Positions 58,771 through 64,000 of a stretch of 64,000 nt of DNA are shown one piece after another; positions within the stretch are counted from its first letter, which is position 1, and each line of letters starts with the position of its first letter. The translations under genes and the position numbers were made by a program. The DNA comes from Kitasatospora arboriphila (GTDB taxonomy: Bacteria > Actinomycetota > Actinomycetes > Mycobacteriales > Mycobacteriaceae). The notes below the pieces were generated by a model. That model worked only from the letters and a program-made list of their open reading frames with translations. It had not been told where the DNA came from and did no database searches. The stretch spans positions 248,001 to 312,000 of the forward strand of contig NZ_JNYV01000004.1 in the NCBI RefSeq assembly GCF_000717275.1. Direction: 5' to 3'.

Positions 58771-60420
58771 TCAGTGATCGATGTCGAGTGCGCGAAGCCG
58801 GGTGTACAGCGTGCTGCGGCTGATGCCGAGCATCTTGGCCGCGTGAACCTTGTTGCCCTCGCTGGCCTGCATGGCCTCGACGATCGCCTGACGTTCGGCC
58901 CGGTCGCGTCCGGACAGCCGGTGCGCGCGCGTGCTGGTCTGATGGTGCGCGGGCAGGTCGGCAACCGTGATCACTCGATCCGCGCGGCGAGCGGCGTTGT
59001 CGGCCGCGGTGCGCAGAACCATTGTGAGCTCGGTCAGGTTGCCCGGCCAGTCGGACGAGAGCAGCGCCTCTCCGGCTGCCGCACTGAGCGCGGCGCGAGG
59101 GGCGATGCGCGACAACACGTTTCCCGCCAGGGCCGGTAGGTCGATCGTGCGATGGCGCAACGGCGCCAGATCTATCCGGCGTGGACACAAAGCGATGAGG
59201 GCGGCGACCGGACCAGGTGACTCGGGCAGCGGGGGAGCGGTCAGTACAACGGGTGGCGTCCCCTCGAGAACCGCCGTCCTGAGCGCGGACAGGCTCAGCG
59301 GATCAAGCAGATGCACGTTCTCGATGAGCAGGGTGGTCTCGTCGGTGCCGGTGAGATGGCCGATCAGTCCGCCACCGCCCGAGCCGGTCACCAGGGCCGC
59401 GGCGTCCACGGCGCGGACCGGTCGATCGCCGAGCAGTTCGGCCGCGGTGGTGGTCCGTCCACTACCCGGTTCGCCGGTGATGGCAGTGTTCTCCCACACG
59501 CCGCGAGGTCGGTCTGTCCGCAAGCCCACGCCGGTCTGCGAGCGCGACTTGCGGGCGATCGGCACGCGGGGCAGATCGAGAGGTCGCACCCGGAAGAGCG
59601 CGCCGCCGGCACTGCCGGACACCCGCCGACCGACGACCTCCACGATGTTGCCCGACACCAGTGCGAGTTGCGTTCGGCGCTCGTCTGCACCCAGATCGGC
59701 GGCCAGTGCGCGGAGGGTTCCGAAATCCGCGGAGGCGAGGATGTCGGCGGCAAGGGCATTGGTCAGCAACAGATCGTCACCGACCGCGACGACAGCGACA
59801 TCGCGCCGGGGCGCGACACGCTGAAACGCCTCCACCACCGCCGTCTGCCGCGCCCTCGATCCCTCGAGGAGACGCTGCTCGATATCGCCGGCGATCCGGT
59901 CGACGAACGGCGCGAACAGCGGATTGACGGTCGGTTCGAGGTTGCTCATGCAGACGATCCCCTCCAGCCGACGAGAGACGGGATGGAGGATGGGCCGCCC
60001 ATAACAACTGATGGTGCGGAACTGCTCGAGGAAGTGTTCGGCGGCATTGATGACGATGCCGTCCCGGATCTCGAGTGGGGTACCGAGCGCGGTGGTCCCC
60101 ATCGTGTCCTCGCTGAACTCGGCGCCGCACACCGCGCCCACCGATTCCAGTGCCTGCTCGACCTGAACCCCGCCGAACGTGCGGGACACGAGCCGGGCAT
60201 CGGAATCCACCAGCAGCAGAGCCGTGTTGGACTCGGCCAATTGATGTGCGATCGCGTCGATGACCGGGCCGGCGGCCCGCAGCAACGGATGCTCGGTCGA
60301 TGAGATGTCCACAGGCCGCACGTCCGGCGAATCGCCTGGCTTCAGCCCACCCAGCAGCGATCGCTGCCACGACTGGGCGATGTCGGGGCGATTCGGCTGG
60401 GTGTGCGATCGGCTGTTCAT
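58771..60420 (-). CDS. AcoR/MimR-type GAF-Fis transcriptional activator with degenerate AAA+ domain
   Basis: The 549-aa regulator starts MNSRSHTQPNRPDIAQSWQRSLLGGL, followed by a GAF-like sensor region (about 45-200), a Walker A-like GEPGSGRTT, a Walker B-like TTLLIENVHLL, and a C-terminal Fis HTH (ERQAIVEAMQASEG, HAAKMLGISRSTLYTRL). The sigma-54 contact motif GAFTGA is not seen and the ATPase is short. That fits actinobacteria, which lack sigma-54. GTG 60426 is an alternative start. It probably activates the downstream ALDH-ADH genes in response to an alcohol or hydrocarbon. Confidence 0.85.
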   Translation of the reverse strand: MNSRSHTQPNRPDIAQSWQRSLLGGLKPGDSPDVRPVDISSTEHPLLRAAGPVIDAIAHQLAESNTALLLVDSDARLVSRTFGGVQVEQALESVGAVCGAEFSEDTMGTTALGTPLEIRDGIVINAAEHFLEQFRTISCYGRPILHPVSRRLEGIVCMSNLEPTVNPLFAPFVDRIAGDIEQRLLEGSRARQTAVVEAFQRVAPRRDVAVVAVGDDLLLTNALAADILASADFGTLRALAADLGADERRTQLALVSGNIVEVVGRRVSGSAGGALFRVRPLDLPRVPIARKSRSQTGVGLRTDRPRGVWENTAITGEPGSGRTTTAAELLGDRPVRAVDAAALVTGSGGGGLIGHLTGTDETTLLIENVHLLDPLSLSALRTAVLEGTPPVVLTAPPLPESPGPVAALIALCPRRIDLAPLRHRTIDLPALAGNVLSRIAPRAALSAAAGEALLSSDWPGNLTELTMVLRTAADNAARRADRVITVADLPAHHQTSTRAHRLSGRDRAERQAIVEAMQASEGNKVHAAKMLGISRSTLYTRLRALDIDH

Positions 60421-60532
60421 CTGCACCCGCGACGCTACCCCCGTGGTACGCGAGAGCGCTGCAGAACCGGGCGCCCCCGAAGGTCGATGTCCCTGGGGCA
60501 TCGATCGCCGAACGAGCGCCGGTGGCGCAGGA

Positions 60533-61987
60533 CTACGCCGCTGAACCCCAGGCCGAATCAGAGGAACCGGACGATCCTGATCCACAGTTGTCGGCCAGCT
60601 GACCCAATACGACGGTGTCGGCCAACTTCTGGTAGCCGGCGGCGCTGAGGTGGAGGTGATCGCCGTCGTCGTAGGCAGGAAGGAGAGCAGAAGGGTTCGC
60701 CGGGTCGGCGACGGCCTTGTCGAAGTCCACGACACCGTCCGCGGGACTGCTGGTGCGGATCCACTCGTTGACCTGGTTGCGCAGATCGTTGGTCGCACTC
60801 GTGCCGTAACTGCCCTGCCCGGTATGACCCCCGGCAGGGGTGATGGTGCTTTGCAGGACGCGGATTCCGCGCTGGTGCAGCGTGTCGATGATCGTCTGAT
60901 AGTTCTGCGTCAGCTGATCGACGGTCACGCCGGGAGCCTGGCCCAGATCGTTGATGCCTTCGAACAGGACAACGGTGCGCACGTTGGGAACCGACAGCAC
61001 GTCTCGGTCCAGTCGAGTCAATGCCGAATCTCCACGAGAGGTGTTGACGAGCCCTGACTGCCCCTCGGCCGCATCGAAACCGACCCTGTTGCCCGAGATC
61101 CCGGCGTTGACAACTGTGAGCGGCAGTCCCTGCTCGTTGATCCGGCGGGCCAGGCGGTCGGGCCATCGGACGTTCTCGTCGAGGCCGGCAGGCAGTTCGG
61201 GAGACGGGCCGGTCGGGTTGGGTGCGCCCGTCTGATAGCCATCGGTCAGGGAATCCCCGAGTGTGACAACCGCTCCCGTTCCGGGGGCCAGTGTGTCCAT
61301 CCCGGTCACGAAGAGCCGCGACGTCGTGGTGGTGCCGAACGCTGCGCCACTGGTGTCGAGTGTCTTGTCGCCGGCTCCAGTGGCCGTGAGGTACGAGCGC
61401 TGACGCGCCACCCAGTGCCGGGTTGCCGACGCCACGTCGTCAGGGGTGAAGGTACTGATCGACAGTGGTTCAAAAGCCTGGAACGCGTACGGCATGGGGT
61501 CACTGACCACCTCGCCTCCGGCGGGCACCGTTACCGTCGGCTGTCCACCGAACAAGAGCGGAACGGGATTGGACACGCCTGCGCCGGTGGCCTGTTTTCC
61601 CACACTCACCGACGTGAACGTCACCGGCGCCTCGCCGTACTCGTTCGACAGGTCCACGCGGAGAACATCGCCGGCGCGCGTCGGCACGATGACAGACCGG
61701 ACCGTCGAGTTGTCGACCTCGGGATTGGGCACGAGGCTGGGGTCGACGGGCGGGAAGTAGGGACTCGGAGGTCCATCCGGGGACAGTGCCCCGTCGCTTG
61801 CCGGCGCGCTCCAGGCCCCCACCCACGGACCGGAAGCCGGGCAGACGATCGGTGTGGGCGCCGCTGCCGCCGGGCCGGATGGGGCGACGACCAAGCCCGC
61901 ACCGACGGTGAGAGCAACGAGGAACGGGCCGCAGCAGCGTCGTGCGGTGCGCGTCATCGGCGACAGCGCCCGCTCAAATGGTGACAT
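60533..61987 (-). CDS. Secreted SGNH/GDSL-type hydrolase
   Basis: The 484-aa protein has a Sec signal peptide (TARRCCGPFLVALTVGAGL then APSGPAAAA), a beta-rich N-terminal domain, and an SGNH domain with GDSLTDGY (block I), GISGNR, FEGINDLGQ and DGDHLHLS (D-x2-H). These residues predict an exported esterase, lipase or polysaccharide deacetylase. The ATG at 61987 is used, and ATG 61957 would give a tidier signal peptide. The C-terminus ends in a Ser/Gly tail. It is divergent from the SulP transporter. Confidence 0.82.
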   Translation of the reverse strand: MSPFERALSPMTRTARRCCGPFLVALTVGAGLVVAPSGPAAAAPTPIVCPASGPWVGAWSAPASDGALSPDGPPSPYFPPVDPSLVPNPEVDNSTVRSVIVPTRAGDVLRVDLSNEYGEAPVTFTSVSVGKQATGAGVSNPVPLLFGGQPTVTVPAGGEVVSDPMPYAFQAFEPLSISTFTPDDVASATRHWVARQRSYLTATGAGDKTLDTSGAAFGTTTTSRLFVTGMDTLAPGTGAVVTLGDSLTDGYQTGAPNPTGPSPELPAGLDENVRWPDRLARRINEQGLPLTVVNAGISGNRVGFDAAEGQSGLVNTSRGDSALTRLDRDVLSVPNVRTVVLFEGINDLGQAPGVTVDQLTQNYQTIIDTLHQRGIRVLQSTITPAGGHTGQGSYGTSATNDLRNQVNEWIRTSSPADGVVDFDKAVADPANPSALLPAYDDGDHLHLSAAGYQKLADTVVLGQLADNCGSGSSGSSDSAWGSAA

Positions 61988-62112
61988 TTGCTAACAGTAA
62001 GGCCGGACGTCGGCAGGCGGGCGACGAACAGCGTTGTCCGATCAGGGGCCGGTACAGGCGAATAGACTCGCCGCAACCGAACTGGTCTGCAGCACCGGCC
62101 CGAGATGGAGTC

Positions 62113-63813
62113 GTGGGAACCGCCTTGACGGATGTATTCGCCCGCTTACCCGGGGTCGCGACCGCGCGGCAGTATCGCCGGGAGTGGCTGCGTCCTGACA
62201 TCACCGCGGGCCTGGTGTTGACCGCGCTGCTCATCCCGGCCGGGATGGGTTACGCAGAGGCGGCAGGGTTGCCCGCGTACGCCGGCCTGTATGCCACCAT
62301 CGTCCCGCTCCTGGCGTATGCGGTGGTGGGCCCGTCGAAAATCCTTGTCCTCGGGCCGGATTCGTCGCTCGCGCCCCTGATCGCCGCAGCGGTGGTGCCG
62401 CTGGCGGTGACCGGCGACCCGGAGACCGCGCTCGCCCTCGCCGGAATCCTCGCTGTCCTCGTCGGTCTCATCTTGCTCTTCGCCGGGTTCCTTCGGCTGG
62501 GGTTCGTCACCGACCTGCTGTCGAAACCGATCCGGCTCGGATATCTGAACGCGATCGCGCTCATCGTGGTCGTCGGCCAGTTGCCGAAACTGCTGGGCTT
62601 CTCCGTCGATGCCGACAACCTGATCGAGCAGGGATGGGACACCGCGCATGCCGCACTCAGCGGCGGCATCGACCTCGTCACCGCCGCAATCGGTTTCGGA
62701 TCATTGGCGGTCATCGTCGCCTTCCGGCTCTGGATGCCCCGCGTGCCAGGGGTTCTCGTGGCCGTTGTGGCAGCGATCGTCGTCTCCGCGGCCCTGGGCC
62801 TCACCGATGACGTCGGGATGGTCGGCGCGTTGCCCGACGGTATGCCGTTGCCGTCGTTCGGGGGAGTCGACTGGTCGGACGTGGCCGAACTCGTCGGGCC
62901 CGCGGCCGGCATCGCGTTGATCGCATTCGCAGACACCGGTGTCCTGTCCCGCACGTTCGCGGCCCGTCATGGCGAAGAGGTGAACGGGAGCACGGAGATG
63001 AAGGCAATCGGCGTGGCCAACATCGCCGGCGGCCTCTTCAGCGGCTTCCCGATCTCGGCGAGTGGATCACGCACCCCCGTGGCCGAGCAGGCCGGGGCCA
63101 AGACCCAACTCGCCGGAGTCGTCGGGGCCCTCGCCGTCCTGGTTTTTGTGCTCGCGGCTCCGGGCGTCACCGCATATCTGCCCGACGCCACGCTCGCGGC
63201 CGTGGTGATCGTGGCCGCCACCGCTCTGGTCGACGTGAGCGGCATGGTCCGGATGTTCCGGATGAGCAGGATCGAGTTCGCTCTCGCGGTCGCGGCCTTC
63301 GTGGGCGTCGCGCTGGTCGGGGTGCTCGAGGGTGTCCTGGTCGCGATCGGCCTGTCCTTTGTCGCCGTGGTCGCGCGGGCCTGGCAGCCGTACCGCACCG
63401 AGCTCGTCCAGGTCGCCGACCGCCCCGGCTTCCACGACATCGCGCGCCACCCGGGCGGTCGCCGCATCCCGGGTCTTGTCTTGGTCCGCTTCGATGCACC
63501 GCTGTTCTTCGCGAACGGTGGCATCTTCGACGACTACGTCCGGTCGGTGGTCGCGGCGGCCCACGAGCGGGTCGACTGGGTGGTCGTGGCGGCCGAACCG
63601 GTGACCGGAATCGACACCACCGCGGTCGACGAACTCGTCGATCTCGACACCTATCTGGCGAGCAAGGGCATCCGTCTGGTCTTCGCGGAGATGAAGGGGC
63701 CCATGAAAGACAGGCTCATCCGATTCGGCCTGGGAGACAGATTCGGCCCCGATCGTTTCCATCCCACGATCGAGGCGGCGGTGGACGCGTTCAGGGGCCG
63801 CGAGGGCCGTTGA
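62113..63813 (+). CDS. SulP family anion transporter with STAS domain
   Basis: The 566-aa membrane protein has the SulP signature GLVLTALLIPAGMGYAEAAG near the N-terminus, about 10-12 predicted transmembrane segments up to residue 420 and a C-terminal STAS domain (about 430-560) with VLVRFDAPLFFANG. It would carry sulfate, bicarbonate or other anions at the inner membrane. The GTG at 62113 gives a normal start (GTALTDVFARLPG), and a longer frame upstream has no family resemblance. The neighbouring genes do not point to a substrate. Confidence 0.83.
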   Translation: MGTALTDVFARLPGVATARQYRREWLRPDITAGLVLTALLIPAGMGYAEAAGLPAYAGLYATIVPLLAYAVVGPSKILVLGPDSSLAPLIAAAVVPLAVTGDPETALALAGILAVLVGLILLFAGFLRLGFVTDLLSKPIRLGYLNAIALIVVVGQLPKLLGFSVDADNLIEQGWDTAHAALSGGIDLVTAAIGFGSLAVIVAFRLWMPRVPGVLVAVVAAIVVSAALGLTDDVGMVGALPDGMPLPSFGGVDWSDVAELVGPAAGIALIAFADTGVLSRTFAARHGEEVNGSTEMKAIGVANIAGGLFSGFPISASGSRTPVAEQAGAKTQLAGVVGALAVLVFVLAAPGVTAYLPDATLAAVVIVAATALVDVSGMVRMFRMSRIEFALAVAAFVGVALVGVLEGVLVAIGLSFVAVVARAWQPYRTELVQVADRPGFHDIARHPGGRRIPGLVLVRFDAPLFFANGGIFDDYVRSVVAAAHERVDWVVVAAEPVTGIDTTAVDELVDLDTYLASKGIRLVFAEMKGPMKDRLIRFGLGDRFGPDRFHPTIEAAVDAFRGREGR

Positions 63814-63960
63814 GTGGCTGCGTACGAACAGGCGACAACCTGCAGGATCGCTCCGGTCGGCGGCGGTGCTGGACGATTTTGACCTGCGGTCGCACGGTCG
63901 GTAGAGTTGACCGCTGGTGCCCGGCCTCCGCCATATTCTAGATCGGCCGGGTCCATCTGC

Positions 63961-64000
63961 GTGCCTTCAACTGCCGCGTCGGGCAATTTCGACACGCCCG
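63961..64000 (+). CDS. Possible start of the next gene (truncated by window end)
   Basis: A GTG at 63961 opens a frame reading MPSTAASGNFDTP to the window end. A TATTCT -10-like hexamer (63934-63939) and TTGACC (63907-63912) lie upstream, but the 21-bp spacing is poor. Only 13 codons are visible, so no function can be assigned. Confidence 0.3.
   Translation, partial: MPSTAASGNFDTP

Noticed and set aside
63651..63995. 114-codon minus-strand frame at the end of the window
   Set aside because: It is largely antisense to the SulP STAS domain and has no motif.

Overview
The window is high-GC actinobacterial chromosome. Gene content points to Mycobacteriales, and I would guess Gordonia or a close relative. 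The clues are two F420/flavin LLM oxidoreductases, a 13E12/DUF222 HNH protein, a WS/DGAT acyltransferase, AccA/AccD-type acyl-CoA carboxylase subunits, a bacterial CYP51 with its 3Fe-4S ferredoxin, TIGR03084 and DUF2277 proteins, and many GTG starts with 4-bp gene overlaps. The genus is inference. I see no tRNA, rRNA, CRISPR array, insertion sequence or prophage. It reads as one long accessory catabolic region for hydrophobic substrates such as ketones, alcohols, sterol- or terpenoid-like acids and fatty acyl chains.

Layout. 1-4.6 kb: the tail of a prenyltransferase-like gene, then two LLM oxidoreductases, an APH-like kinase and an amine-dehydrogenase-like reductase behind a KstR-like box. 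4.6-7.5 kb: HNH protein, SDR and TetR on the minus strand. 7.6-18.8 kb: two Baeyer-Villiger-type cassettes. The first is FMO/BVMO, alpha/beta hydrolase and acyl-CoA synthetase. The second is ADH, SDR, IclR and BVMO, divergent from an epoxide-hydrolase-like enzyme, an Abhydrolase_10 protein and a metallophosphoesterase. 18.8-26.2 kb: methyltransferase, quinone reductase, DUF2277, amidohydrolase, and an epimerase/WS-DGAT/hydrolase/TetR set. 26.2-31.4 kb: a branched-chain-type ABC importer in which two permeases and one ATPase are fused into one protein.

31.8-44.1 kb: a block matching, from memory, the M. tuberculosis CYP51 neighbourhood (Rv0762c-Rv0771). ALDH, SDR, 3-hydroxyisobutyrate-dehydrogenase-like, CMD and LLM genes lie on the minus strand. 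TetR, CYP123-like P450, SDR, CYP51, ferredoxin and an NTF2-like gene lie on the plus strand, followed by an unknown protein, an SDR and a double-hotdog thioesterase. 44.4-54.1 kb: a tightly overlapping atu/liu-like operon (TIGR03084, AtuA, acyl-CoA dehydrogenase, carboxylase beta, carboxylase alpha, acyl-CoA dehydrogenase, enoyl-CoA hydratase, TetR). 54.2-55.9 kb: SRPBCC/ArsR pair and a crotonase. 55.9-60.4 kb: NDMA-type ADH, ALDH and an AcoR-like activator. 60.5-64 kb: secreted SGNH hydrolase and SulP transporter.

The most unusual feature is a 21-bp tandem repeat (core GACCGGGCCGAAAC, heptapeptide DRAETxx in its open frame). It occurs at three places, and four of its five arrays begin at or within a few bases of a gene's stop codon. 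At two loci the arrays face each other as inverted arms able to form very long hairpins. At the third the array forms the N-terminus of the next protein. I do not recognise this repeat family.
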